Assembly (NCBI GenBank): GCA_013399875.1
Contig: VXAZ01004545.1
Coordinates: 97,447 to 161,446 of the forward strand
Source: Gymnorhina tibicen
Taxonomy: Eukaryota; Chordata; Aves; Passeriformes; Artamidae
Reading direction: 5' to 3'
Length of the DNA stretch: 64,000 bases
The position numbers and the translations under genes are program-made. The notes beneath the pieces were generated by a model. The model was not told the DNA's origin. It made no database searches and saw only the letters and a program-made list of their open reading frames with translations. How positions within the stretch are numbered: the stretch's first letter is position 1; the number at the start of each line of letters is the position of its first letter. Positions 50,697 through 62,876 of this stretch are shown one piece after another.

Positions 50697-53569
50697 CATA
50701 TTTCTGTTTGTTTGACAGCATAATTAGAATGCTTTCTAAAAAATCTTGGTCCAGTCTTCTTTTTCATTTAAAGTTTTACTCATTAAGGAAGCCTATTTTG
50801 ATTATTTTAATAATAATTTTGAAAAACTGAAGTAATAGGCTCCTACTCCAGCCCCTCTTACTTCCAGTGTGAAACAAGGCAGGAACTCTATCAAATGCGA
50901 TCTCTCTGGTGTAAGGGGGAGGGGAGAGAGATTTGCAGATGAGTAGTTCCCTGCACTTGTTTTGTATCTTAGCTTTTCATAAGATTCATTTTACTGACAA
51001 ACATTAGCAGTGAGCAAGCACTCTAATCACATTTAACATCTGCTGTACATTTAGTTGCTTATAGAATTTAGCAGCTCTAGAGGAGCAGAGGATGTTAGAT
51101 TTTTTCCTTATACACTCATTATTGACATTTGGCTTGAGCTGCATTATAAAATCAGTGTTGAGTATGGGTCTGTTGGTCTTAGCTCAGTCTCTCATGAATT
51201 GTAAGCATGACTTGAATAATAAGAGGGTAGTAAAGTGTAAGCTGTGTGTTCAGAAAGGAATTGCATAACAGCCATCTGAAACAGCAACATTTCCATGCGG
51301 GCAGCACAGGCAGAGCAAAGTACATTGTAGCCTACTACACTTATTGTTATTGCTTAATGGCTGTAATTAATTTAGAAGAATGTTGACCCTACCAGATGAT
51401 TCAGTATAACATGGCAGTAGCTGTTACACATGAATGAACTTGTGTATTCAATGCATTACTGTATAATTGTCCTTTTTGCTTATTATAAAGTCAGGAGATG
51501 TGGCATTTATGACAATGTTTTAACAAAGGAACTACTGAAAAATGTTTTCTATGTAAAAAATGTTATTGACCTTAAAAAAAGGTAATTTTTCTATATAAAA
51601 TATATCTTATATCTGAGATGCTACACCTGCGCAAAAAAAGTCAAAACAGTGGCAGCATTTTATTACGAGTCTCCATTCTAGCTATCTCTGCATGTGATTT
51701 CCAAGTTATATATATATCAGCAATAACCGCATCTTTGAAGGTTCTTTGAGGTGTGCAACTTTAAGAGAACAAAAATCAAACTAGTGTTCAGATGCAAATA
51801 TTGAACTTCTGCTGACATGATATAGTAAATTTCAACAAATGCTTTGATACATACATACACAATGATATTGGTGTGTGTAGCAAACCACATTTTGCTTTCT
51901 AGCTCAGTGTCTCAGTTACATGTGCCTTGTTTAATTAAGTATGACTAATGATTATCTGTCCTAGTCTATGCCTTGAATTTAAATTGGGCAACAAGACTGG
52001 TCATTTTATAATGATTCCATTAATGTTATTTTAAGTTCAAAAGAATATTTTATTCAGGTGTAAAAATGCTTGAAGTACTATGATTTAAATCTACCACAGT
52101 CCTGTAAAAAAAAAAAAAAAAGAAGCTGAAAAAGTAAGCATATGTATTAAAAGTGACAAAGATAGATGAGATTAGCTTAGCTTTTTGCTTGACAGGATTT
52201 TCCCACGACATATGTTCAGTGCTACCAGGGTTATTACAGAGAGCACCAACTAATCAGGGAGACAGATTCACAAACAGTGACTGCAACACATGGTGGCCTC
52301 TCAGTGTTAAAAAGGACCACTGCAGTCATTTGTAAACATGGTCAGATAATGTGCGTATTTATAATTTTGATTGTTTAAGCCACTGTTGTCAAACCCAGAG
52401 GTCTTTTGCTTAACACTTCAATAATTTGAAATGAAAAAGATCTTGTAAGTTAGCAGTGTCTGCTGCTGAACCAAAGTAGTGAGGGAAAATTCTGATAGCT
52501 TTTAATGGGCCTTATCTTGATTAAGTGTATTAAAAGCACTACCTTTAAGAGTAATCAGTAAATGTGTTTTTAATGACAAGCTGACATTAATTATGGCTGG
52601 CTATTTTAAGCCATGTTAACACCAAAACTCTTATTTATCAAATGCTGCTTCTACATGAAGAAGTTAAGTAAATCTGATTTGTGGCGAGAAGCAGCTGAAG
52701 TTCTGCGTGACTGATGTAGCTTGTCGTAAGTGCTCAGCTGACCTAATTTTACAGCTGCTCAGAGAAGACATTTGTAAATGGGCTTGTGATTAAATCTACA
52801 GCAGTCACATGCAGTGAATACAATATCTTTTATTATGAGAGATTTATGTGGTGTGTGCACAAGCTATTAGAACCAGTCATAACACTATTTAGTAGAGGAG
52901 CCTGAATCTTATACTTGTCAGGTAGAAACCAATACTTTAAGTTACAGACATCAGTATTGTTTATTAATCTTGGAGATAAATATTGCTAGCTTTTTGTAAA
53001 GTCAATCTGGTGGTAGCAAACTCTATCAGACTTAAGGAACAAAATAGGGAAGTCATTTTGCATTTTTGATAGCAATGGGTTCCATGAAAAATATCTGTCT
53101 TTTTTTTCTCCAACTTATTTTTCCATGAACTTTCTTTAAAAGAGTCTGTAGCAGGCTAGTTTGCTGTTTACCTCCCAAACACAAGTTACCACAGGAGTTA
53201 TTCTTCTAGTTTCAAATTCCCTGATGTGTGAGGTACAGATGCAAAACTGAAAATATCGTCAGCCAGTTAGGGAAATCTCTGCCAATGAACACCGTTTTCT
53301 GGTACGGGTTTAAAAGTCTTAAGCAGAAGGATCTGAGCAGTCTTTTGTCCAGAGAAATGAATCTGCCTTAACTGGATTTAGAAGCAATTTTCTAATGATC
53401 TCAGTGGTGACATACTATGTCTTTGTTCAGACAAAGTCATCTTGCTTTCATAGGTTTTCTTGATATTCATCTTATAATTAATCCCAAATTTAACCTGCTA
53501 ATTGCTTTTTTAAAAGTTCCTGTCAAAGATGCATTTAGACAATGTCCTTAATAACATGATTTAAAGTTT
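50697..53569. other. unique non-coding DNA
   Basis: No gene is recognised. 52106-52121 is an A16 run. 52500-52910 is complex, non-repetitive sequence with E-box (CAGCTG, twice near 52736 and 52753) and TAATTA-type sites, noted as a weak candidate conserved element. Confidence 0.55.
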
Positions 53570-53650
53570 TCAGCCTGGAATTGATCAGACAGTTCAACTA
53601 CAGGGTTACTGTCGGTCTCTTCCAACTGAACATATTCTATCCTATAATAT
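53570..53650 (+). mobile_element. diverged CR1 LINE 3' tail, plus strand
   Basis: GTCGGTCTCTTCCAACTGAA then CATATTCTATCCTATAAT resembles the plus-sense CR1 terminus (GGTCCCTTCCAACCC…ATTCTATG). It is short and diverged, so a chance match is possible. Confidence 0.55.
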
Positions 53651-53914
53651 TTTTTCATATTCTTTTTGTTCTGTTTCAGTTTTATTGTTGTTCTAATATT
53701 TCCAGTTATCTAACAAGTAAGGATTCCGTCATTGAATATATTCCCTAGACTGCCACATGGAAAAGCTTTGCATTCTTTGTGACAAAATGTACAAGTGCAT
53801 ATTTTAAAACATTATACACATTTTTAGTGTCTAATGGTCAATAACCTTTCATAAGTCTTGAGCTAGAAGATTTTCTGAAAATTATTTTCACAGTTCATAA
53901 AATAGAAGTCACAA
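53651..53914. other. unique AT-rich non-coding DNA
   Basis: No feature is recognised. The last five bases (53910-53914, CACAA) match the bases after the far end of the adjacent LTR and may be its target-site duplication. Confidence 0.6.
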
Positions 53915-54393
53915 TGTGGCGGTTTAGGCCAAATTCAGGGAAACATCCAAAAGGAATGTTTCCTCAAAGGAAGGCAGGCCACAAACCACGCCTCCCCCCA
54001 ACCGGCTTCGGGAAAAAAAAAAATTTCCTCGGAGGAAAGTGAAGGAGAAAATAAAAACTATTTATTTTACAAACATACAGGAAAATAATGATAATAATAC
54101 TGCTAAATAATAAAATCTCTCACTCTGGAGAGAAAACCTGAAAGATTTTAGAGTCCTTCTGTGGGTGTGGTCTCTCTCCTCCTCCTCGGAGCTGGGTTGG
54201 CGTGGGGGGCCCCCCTCCAGGCCGGTGGAAGGTCCCCCGGTGGGGTTCTGATGTTCTGGTGTTCCGAACAAGTCCAGAAGAGAAGAAGGGAAAAAGCCGA
54301 GGTCCCAAGAAAAAACCTCAACTCTCCGTCTCTCTCCGAAGAAACAGAGTCGAAAAGCTGACTGAAAAGCAAGAAGCAGTGCCTCCCCGCNCA
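53915..54393 (-). mobile_element. GC-rich avian ERV solo LTR, probably minus strand
   Basis: The element opens with TGTGGCGGTTTAGGCC at 53915 and appears to close with CCCCGCNCA at 54393. The two ends form a short imperfect inverted repeat with TG...CA termini, as LTRs do. CACAA precedes the left end (53910-53914) and follows the right end (54394-54398), consistent with a 5-bp target-site duplication, though the string is low-complexity. The body is much richer in G+C than the flanks and contains the palindrome GGGGGGCCCCCC (54204-54215). An AATAAA on the minus strand (54061-54066) suggests the orientation. There is no gag, pol or env sequence. The N at 54391 marks an unresolved base or gap at the border, so the right end is uncertain; the LTR could continue towards 54480. 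Confidence 0.7.
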
Positions 54394-54489
54394 CACAAAA
54401 ATCTTTCTTTTACACAAAAACTAAAATTAGTTCAAACCAGTACTTCAAACAATTTTTATCATTAATTAGCCTAAAGAAATCCCTACTTC

Positions 54490-54785
54490 TCATGTTCCCA
54501 CCGTCCCTCTGTGTCCTGCTGAGAAGAGCCCAGCTCCAACTCTCCAACAAACCATTGTGCACACTTAGGGCTACTTTTAGGTGCCCTTGGAGCTGCCCTG
54601 TCTCCAGAATGAACCAGTTCTGGTTCTCCAACCTCTCCTCATAGGACAAATGCCTTATCCCCAGCCACCTCAGTGTCTTTCTGCTAATATCACTCTGGTT
54701 TATTGACATTTTTTTCTGTACTGAGGAATCCAAAACTGAAAACAGTGTCTGGGTGATTGTACTGAACATTTTAGAACAAGTCCCA
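54490..54785 (-). mobile_element. CR1 LINE internal 3'-region fragment, minus strand
   Basis: CCTGCTGAGAAGAGCCCAGC, CCAACCTCTCCTCATAGGAC and CTGAGGAATCCAAAACTGAA match antisense CR1 upstream of its terminus. The octamer tail and the 3'-most part are absent at the low-coordinate side, so it is truncated at both ends. The neighbouring LTR is about 100 bp away and may have been involved in the loss. The 119-codon minus-strand open frame (54410-54769) has no recognised product. Confidence 0.85.
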
Positions 54786-55656
54786 GAACCTTTTTATTTT
54801 TTTAAATATTACAGAAGGATCTACACTGTCACTCTCGCTAAAGCACTTTGAAGGTAAGCACTAATGGTGCTTTGAAGGTAAACTGTGTTACTCGGTTTTA
54901 ACTTATTGTCTGTGTTCTTGAGTCAAAATGGAGTCTGGGTCAAAGTGGAGAATTTTGTCATAACAATGCAATTTAATGCTAGAATCAATGAAAGATGGAT
55001 CTATGACAACCAGAGATTAGTTGGAAACTTGCTCTGAAGGAAGGACTGCAGCTACTCCTCCAGACAACTGAAATTGTGAAGAAAATCATAATCTGAGCTC
55101 ATTTGCCTCAGGAAGTGACTTTCCTGAATAATTCAAACAGGAGGAAAGATTGAGCAGTGAACGGAGGATGTCTACTTTTTACAGCTCAGATGAATTTTTC
55201 CGCTGGACTAGTGAAACATGGAATTAATTGAAAATGTATGTTCTGACCATAAAGTTGACTTTTTAAGTTCATTTTGCCTATGAAATACAATCATATACTC
55301 AAGATAACAGGTGTCCTTGGTAAATTAATTCAAGTAATGGCATTGGGAACTGAAAATGTTGTATTTATAATCTAGGATATTTGTATTTTTTAAATACTTG
55401 AAAGATTTCTTATAACTTTAAAATATTGTGGAAATATTTCTGTGCCTTTTAAATAAATCTTTGCAAGCAGTCAATAAAAACATGGCAAAGGTCCCAAAGT
55501 ATCCTGTGTTTTCCCAGCTGTACATGATCTCTTTACATTTTACTGCACGGTTCTGTATGTAAGTGTTTAATGAGAAAGTACGTTTAATATCATTACTTAT
55601 GATCATGCTGATTTTTGCCAAACAGGTCTTATTTGCTTTTCTCAGCTTGAGTAATT

Positions 55657-55689
<33 letters not shown>

Positions 55690-58249
55690 CTGCACAGACA
55701 GGACACATAACAGCTCTTATTATAGCTGAACACACCTTTTCGTTTTTTAAATAATATGCAGATCCAGTCAGTCACACAGAGCAGGTTGTACCAAAAGTAA
55801 TTCCGCATGTAGTTTTAAAGGTGAAATTAATTCTGCTGGCTGCACTGGGAAATGAATGTTTAAGACACAAAAAAATTGGGAAAAATGTTTTTGTCTGAGC
55901 AGCAGGGACCCTTTCCTCTGAATACAAAAGGGATTTGCACTTTCTTTTAGTTACAGATAAAACTTCATTAAGGACAAAGATATGACTTTCTCCCTAATTA
56001 TCATATTTAGATGTGTTATATAGACATCCCTGCACTCTAATACAGTTGTTTCATATCATTCACTTTCATTCACTGAATTGAATCAGATTCACACTTTCAG
56101 CTTGTTTTCTCTTCATTATATTGCTGTTTTTCTGTTAGTAATATATATATAAAAGCCGGATAATGGTGAAAATGGCAAAGATTTTAGAAAGATTAGAATT
56201 TAGATTTAGAAGATTTTGTATTCTGTGGAAGAATGCATGCACCCATGTGAGAGTTTATTCATTATTAAAATCTGCAACGAGAAAAACTGTAACTTAAGCA
56301 TGTCCACTGTATGTCTAGCCATACTGTGTTTCTAAAATAATGACAGTGACTGAAATTCTGCACATATGCAATGTACAGTTTTCTGTACAATGTATTAGTT
56401 TTTTTCTGTAAAAGGAGATACTTCCTACATAAGTTTCGGAAGAGTCCCCTTAAAGCCTTCATTTTAGCAGGATTTCAGTTGTATTTTAATAGATCTGATA
56501 TAGTGTATAAAGATAGGAGCAATTGCATATAACTTGCAAGACCATTAATAATATTGCTTAGTGAAATGTTCTAAGTAAACATTTTCCTACATACAAAAAG
56601 CTGGAAGAAGACTAATGGCATCAATCAGTTCAGGTTTACTTGAAGTGTAACTGGCATGCCTTTTAGGGCTCACTGATATAATTTAGCTTTGGGTCTTTTC
56701 TAGGTCAGCATCTGCACACTTACTGGTGTTACTCTTCTGTCAACACTGCAATGACTGCTTCTAGAAAAGATACGGTTTCATTATAAAATGACATAGAACT
56801 AGGTAGAATTCAAATTTCCTGTTGTGCCATTCTTGAGAAAAGCAGAAAGTTTTTAAAGTTTCATGTAACACTCCTGACTATAAAGTTTCCCATTTTCTCC
56901 TTCAGTGCTACTGCCCTCAAGTAACAGATAAAATATGTGGATTTAGTTCTGGGTTTGTTCTGGCACTTAGTTCTTTCCCACTGCTGTTAGAAAGAAAGAG
57001 CTTTTGTGGCTTCACTGGGAGTTTTGCTTATATATGGAATATGGAATAACCCTGCCCCATCACTAGAAATATTAATACACCAATAGAGATGTAAACTCCA
57101 GGGTTACATTAATTTGAAACACCAGCTGAAACCGTTTGGTGAGAAATCTTTCCAAATCCTCTTTATGTTTAAGGATACCACATAAAAATGAGTGGAAACT
57201 AGTTCCTTGCTTAGTAAGTGTGGGAAACGTGTCACTGTAGAAAAAGGCCTTTAATCTGATTTATAGACCTCTAAGTTTATAAGTTTATTTATTATAACTT
57301 CAGAATAATAATAAATAACTTGAGGTACAGTGCAAAATTTCTTTATAGCAGAAATTATAATGCACATATATTTTCAACAAGAAGACTAGTTCATGCCACT
57401 TACAGCTTCCTAATGATCCCTTTTTTTTTAAACAATGTATTTTTATAGAGTCCACATTTTGCAGATTCCTAGGGCTGTTATGGAGGCATACTAACAGTGG
57501 GGGAGGATGTTAAGAATTCAGTGCTAGTTTTGAGAGATGTGAAGTAACCCAGTGATTTTGGCCAGTCCTTTTAAAAGACTTTCTGTTTACTCCCAGCTTT
57601 TCCTTCATTTTAGAAAACAAAATAAAGTTATCACTCCTGAGAGGACTGAGCTTTGGCCAACTGTGCTGTGAATACCAGCCTGGAAAATATCCCAGTTCTG
57701 TTCCTTCATGGGGAGATTGCTACCACCGCTCAGTGAGACCATGCTTAGGGAGGTGTCTCCACAGAAAGCTCCACAGAGCTGTATCAAATGGGTAATTCTT
57801 TTTCAGTGAGTATTCAAGACTTTCAGAGCCTATCCCTGAAAAAATTCTGTATTATCATGATATATTAAATACACTGATTTTACTCCAATTTTTGTTTAAC
57901 ATACGGAATTTATAATTATAGAGAACTGATTTTTCCTCCCCTTCTTGAGCAAAACTTATTCTCTATCTTCTTTCCAACTTCTGTTTAGGATTTAAGTGAG
58001 GCTAATTTTTCACAGAGCTTTACTTTCATGTACTACTTTATGAATTGCAAATAAAAATTCATTAAAATGGAAATGGCTTCTGGTTTCATTGTCAAGAAAT
58101 GTTTTGTCATTACGTAGCAGCAAAATGGAAGTTACAATAGGAAAATCCATCAAATTAAATAGAAACGTATCTTTAAATGTCAAGATTTTGTTAATTTTAT
58201 GTTCAGGTGAACTATTGAAGCAAAAGTGAAAATGCAAACAACATTTGTA
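54786..58249. other. unique AT-rich non-coding DNA
   Basis: No gene is recognised. CTTTGAAGGTAA occurs twice near 54846 and 54870. Besides the (TG)n repeat listed separately there are only short AT runs, such as TAATATATATATA near 56141. Confidence 0.6.
55661..55689 (+). repeat. (TG)n microsatellite
   Basis: About 14.5 perfect TG units, preceded by TGTA. A dinucleotide repeat of this length is usually polymorphic. Confidence 0.97.
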
Positions 58250-58735
58250 AGTGACATCAATACGATATTCTGGCAGTGTTGTAGATTTAGTTAATTATAC
58301 TGCAGTATTCACAGCATTGACTCAGTAACTGTAAAAATACCTGTTAATGTTGACTTAATTTATGTTATTATCCAAAGAAAGCTTTATCCTAATTGTGTAT
58401 TAAAACAGTGATTTGAAACTTTAAGTTTAATTGGCGATTGCGCTGCTATGTTATCTCTTGAGAAAGGAATGTCTTGCATCACGCTTAATCATTTCTGGAC
58501 AATTATTCTTATAAGAATAAAGGTGAACCTGCAGATCCATTACCTTTTGGCTGTGGCCAGACCATTACTGAGCAATTACCAATTTTATCAAGGGTTTATT
58601 TTACCTTTGGTAACAGTGCAAAGCAAATTCTTATGCTATACACACATGATTGCAATTGCGAAGGGATTTATGATACTAATCATAAATCCATTTTTTTTAC
58701 TTGCCCTGCTGTGGGGACACCATGTAGTGTAAGGT
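58250..58735. promoter_or_regulatory. candidate conserved regulatory segment (inferred)
   Basis: This stretch is complex and lacks simple repeats or transposon landmarks. It has a concentration of transcription-factor-like strings: TTAATTA near 58291, AGGTGAACCT (inverted nuclear-receptor half-sites) near 58522, CTTTGGTAACAGTGCAAAG near 58603, TTGCAATTGCG near 58650, and an exact 11-bp inverted repeat at 58664-58689 (GGATTTATGAT, ACTA spacer, ATCATAAATCC). Its arms contain TTTATGA, a CDX / posterior-HOX-like site. A 94-codon plus-strand open frame (58448-58732) spans it, hydrophobic and unrecognised. Enhancer function is inference; motif density by eye is weak evidence without cross-species conservation. 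Confidence 0.25.
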
Positions 58736-60206
58736 ATCATGTGTAATATATTATCATGTATATGAATTATAAAGGTCTAGTGCAGTGTTTTATTTTCTGT
58801 TCAGTAGGTTAAAAATTATGAACTGATTTTTTTAGCTACTATTGAGTGTGAGATTTTTTCAATCTGTCTGGACATGAGAATGGTGCATTTGTTTTTCTGC
58901 CTACAACAGGGAAAGAGGAAACACCCATGACAGTCTAAAAGATACATGTTTATACACAAATGACTGTACCTCACTCTGTGTGTCAGTCTGCAATGTATTG
59001 CAGAGGTAGTAGGTAATTTTCTCAAAATCAAAGAATCAACAAGCAATACTGACCAGCAGTCATCACTTTGGGCAGATAAAGAAGATTTTGTTCTTTGCTC
59101 TGTCCCTGACTAGCCCTTTTATCAATCTTTGCTGTTCTTAAACATTTTTCTGTCTCACATATAAGTCCTTCAGGGCACGAAGGATGTGCCTATATGCCTT
59201 GTGTAAGATAACAGTAATAATTTCACTTGACATTTATCACAAAAAGTACATAGCAATGTATTTAGAACAAAATCATGTGTTAAAGTTTCACAGCAATGCC
59301 AGATAAAACTGATTAACTAAGATTCTCCTCACACTGTTATAGTGATTCTTTTTCACATGGGTTTCAGCATTTGCAATGCAGAATCAGTATAGCTGATTTT
59401 ATTTAAGTGAATGGATATGTTAATTTTCTGAATGAAAAAGATAAACAGGATTTTGCTGTTGAGAAGAAATACTTGAACCTCTGTTACATTGCAAGTTAGA
59501 TACACTGCTACACAACTTCACAGAACTTTAGATCAAGTGGTTCACCTGTTCTAACTTCTTAGCTAAGGTCAGACAAGCCATTAGATTTCTTCCAGGAACC
59601 AAGGAACATATGTATTCTTAATACATATTTTATAAATAAACTGCTACTAGTGGTTTTAGACTTTCATTTTTTCTGGTTAAGTCATACATCAATCCCCTTA
59701 GCAGGAGCTACAAGCCAAGGCAGGTCAAGGTTCAGGAGAAGAAAGTTCAAGTTCCAGCAAAAATAAAATACTCCAAAGTCATGATTTTAAACTACTTTAC
59801 TGAATGGTTAAGTATGGTGTATGATTAACAGAAGGAAAAGAGTTCAATATAAACAAGAGATAAATATATGTTTAATATATTTCTTAAATTTAGCAGGAAT
59901 TTAAAAAATATATTTTATTGCAATTCTTCAAAAATTTGGGATGTTAAGGAATACAAATATCATTCAACCCACTAGAGTAAAGAGTTGTCCTAGATGTCAG
60001 ACATTAGGCTGTAAAAAATGAGTGTTTCATCATAGCTGAAACATACAAAAACATAAAGAGACAATACTGAATTTATTTTCTCATTTGTAGGCATTTCTCA
60101 TTTTTTCTCGATTTGAAGTTTCAGATTGTTTTATGCTTGTGGTTATTTTGTCCTAAGGACAGAACTGTCCACAATTTTGTCCTACGGTAGGTCTTGATGT
60201 GCAAGT
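58736..60206. other. unique AT-rich non-coding DNA
   Basis: No gene or confident repeat is visible. About 59520-59580 has a faint CR1-like look, but too weak to call. Confidence 0.55.
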
Positions 60207-60294
60207 CACAGAATCACAGAATCACAGAATCACAGAATCACAGAATCACAGAATCACAGAATCACAGAATCACAGAATCACAGGATCACAGATT
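60207..60294 (-). repeat. expanded CR1 octamer tail
   Basis: TCACAGAA (ATTCTGTG on the minus strand) is repeated nine times without error from 60207 to 60278, followed by two variant units (TCACAGGA, TCACAGAT). Most CR1 tails in this window have only one to three octamers, so this tail appears expanded, by slippage or at insertion. A 69-codon plus-strand open frame with an eight-residue repeating pattern crosses it and is an artefact. Confidence 0.95.
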
Positions 60295-60765
60295 ATGCCA
60301 AGTTGGAAGGGATTCACATTGAGTCCAACTGGCCCTGCACAGCAGCATCCTCAAGAGTCATACCGTCTGCCCCAGAGCATTGCTCAAATGCATCTTGAAC
60401 TCTGTTAAGCTTGATGCAGTGACCACTTCCCTGGGCAGCCTGTTCCAGTGCCCAACCATCCACTGGGTGAAGAACCTCTTCCTAATATCCAACCTAAACC
60501 TCCCCTGACACAGTTTCAGGCCACTCCCTCACATCCTGTCACTGTCTGCAGAGAACAGATCAGTGCCTGCCCTGCTCTTCCCCTCACAAGGAAGTTGTAA
60601 CTGCAGTGAGGTCTCCCCTCAGTCTCTTCTTCTCCAGGCTGAACAGACCAAGTGACCTCAGCCACTCCTCACACGCTTCCCCTCAAGGCCCTTCACCAAC
60701 CTCAGGGCCCTCCTTTGGACACTCTCTAACAGCTTAAGGTTATTACAGCCAAATGAGGTCACCAT
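60295..60765 (-). mobile_element. CR1 LINE 3' fragment, minus strand
   Basis: Continuing from the octamer tail, GTTGGAAGGGATTCACATTG, TTCCCTGGGCAGCCTGTTCC, CTAAACCTCCCCTGACACAG, TCTTCTTCTCCAGGCTGAAC and AGGGCCCTCCTTTGGACACT follow in antisense CR1 order. It is one of the best preserved copies in the window by eye, so probably one of the younger ones. It is 5'-truncated, with a small deletion near 60750. Confidence 0.96.
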
Positions 60766-62876
60766 TTCCTTTAATTTTTGTTTCATTTTAATTTCTTTTT
60801 AGTTATTTTAGGTAGTATTCTTAAAATGAAAACCCTTTCTTTAAAAATTATAAATATATCAAATGTTTTACAATAGATAAAACTTTCCACAGAATGTCCT
60901 GAAGTAGTCTATTAGTGTCCTTGCTCATATTTTTCATCCTGCCTTCTAGCAACTGTGTGTGTGTTTAGATAGATATGGAGCTATTTATACACTTATTTAT
61001 GCACACATATGTGAAATATGTGTGTGTATACTAATTTTTCACTAAACATTCTCCTGCTTCATTCTCCATTATATCTTTTATATTTGTTGTTGCTGATCAG
61101 TACTTCTTTCCTGAGCTCTTTACAGCCTCTGATCACCATCTTCTGTTGTCTTCCCTCTGCAGATCAAAATACCGTGTCTCTGGGCCTTAATGCCACTTAA
61201 TACCAGCAAACTCCTAGAAATATTATATATTCCTTTCAAACACTTTGAGAGAGCCACGTTCATCCTGACAGTCTGAGAAGACTAAAGAGGAGACTGAATC
61301 AACCTACACAATTTCATTGCTGAGGCCCCGTGCTTGATTCATTTGGGGCAGAGAAACAGCTGGTATCAGCTGCGTTATTCCAGCAGGGTTTGTTGGGAGA
61401 GCAAAAGATGCTGTCCTTTTTTGTATTTTAGCAAATGATTTTTTGTGAACATCTAAGCATGTGGCTTGCTCCGGGAGTCCAGAGTAAGAGGTCAGTTGAG
61501 AACATCTCCTTTGCCTCCAGGAAACCAGAGCACTCTCAAGGACAGTGCTGTCAGGTAATTGAGTTCTTCAGGCTTTCTTTAGTCCATCCTTTGAGAGATT
61601 TCCTGTTCTCTGAAAGGTGTCCTCATACTCTTCCGCACTTGTTTTTGTCCCTAAATGACTAAATTGCATTTAAATTCTGACATTGATTTTCTACATTTCT
61701 GGTCACAGAGACCTGACATAGTTCAGTGTCATTTTTTTGGCCCGAAAGACTTCCTGTGTCTCCACAGGCTCTCTGTACTCATTTACTGGCTTTCTGAATC
61801 TCTCTTGTATTTCTATGCTTTAATTCTCTGATGGGGGCAAATAATTGAGTGGAAATGTGGCCTTGAGCTACCACGTTAACGTAGTTCTACGTCACTTCTG
61901 GAACTTCCAGTTTGTTGTGTTCCTTCCTCTCACCAGAAACATCAAATTATTTTTCTATATGGGTATGGGAAGGCCCATGTATTTGAACCTCAGTTTATGG
62001 CTCTGGCAAATAACTTATTAATGCAAAAATACTTTGTTGACTTAAACTTTTTCATTAAAATCCATTATTTTTGATATGCTCATGCGGAAGCATTAGTATG
62101 TAAATCATGATGTAGTGTTTAATGTATTAATGGATCCAATGACTACGTTTTCTTTGTGCAAAATGTGCCTTCCTCATTCATGTAAATGGTTAATCTGATT
62201 ATTTTAACCATTTGTCTAGTTATTAGACAACTTAAGTACAATCTAGATAATTCTGTTATAAATTCAAATTAATTTTATTATATCTATATGAAATACCTAA
62301 TTATGATAGTAGTAAAGAATTAGTTGCTGAATTAATTAAGTGCGTTCTAGAAGCTCAGGGGCATTAGAGGATATGAAAGTGGAGATATCTAGGCTACGGC
62401 TTATCCTGTTCTTCCGTACACACCAGAACAGGGAACCCGATCTACTTTTGTTTGAGACAGAGTGGTTAAAAATCATTCTACCAAATGAGGTGGTTACTAT
62501 AAAAGCTTTGTATTTGAAAATAAAAGTCATCTTCCAGTTAGCCATGATCTTGGAGATAACTGGAAAAAAAGGTTGAAAAATTTCCTTCTAGGCAGACAAA
62601 CAGCATCCTGGGACTGATAACTGAGATGCAAAATTTGAGTGGAACCTTGAAAAGTGCTGAACACCTGGGACATGTTGAGTAAAGCAAGAGACATTGTCCC
62701 ATATACAGTACCTACGCGGCACAGCCGATTTTTTTCTGTGGTACCTCTTAGAACTTTTTGATGCTGCATGGCTTACCCAAAGGCTCATACCCAAAAGCTT
62801 AGTTTGCTTACTGTAGGCCTGACACCCACAAGGAAAAAAAATGAATGGAAATATACAGAATGGAGATGTGAAGCTG
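60766..62876. other. unique AT-rich non-coding DNA
   Basis: No gene is recognised. A 78-codon plus-strand open frame (62340-62576) has a protein-like start (ALEDMKVEISRLRLILFF) but no splice context or homologue I can name. 62872-62876 (AGCTG) is the left target-site duplication of the next LTR. Confidence 0.55.

Noticed and set aside
54062..54465. Pro/Arg-rich frames across the 54-kb LTR on both strands
   Set aside because: They arise from the GC-rich LTR and cross the N; no viral gene is present.
59515..59590. Faint CR1-like sequence
   Set aside because: Too few landmarks to distinguish from unique DNA.
60199..60408. Open frame with an eight-residue repeating pattern
   Set aside because: An eight-base repeat read three times gives a 24-base period, hence an eight-residue repeat. 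It is the CR1 octamer tail.
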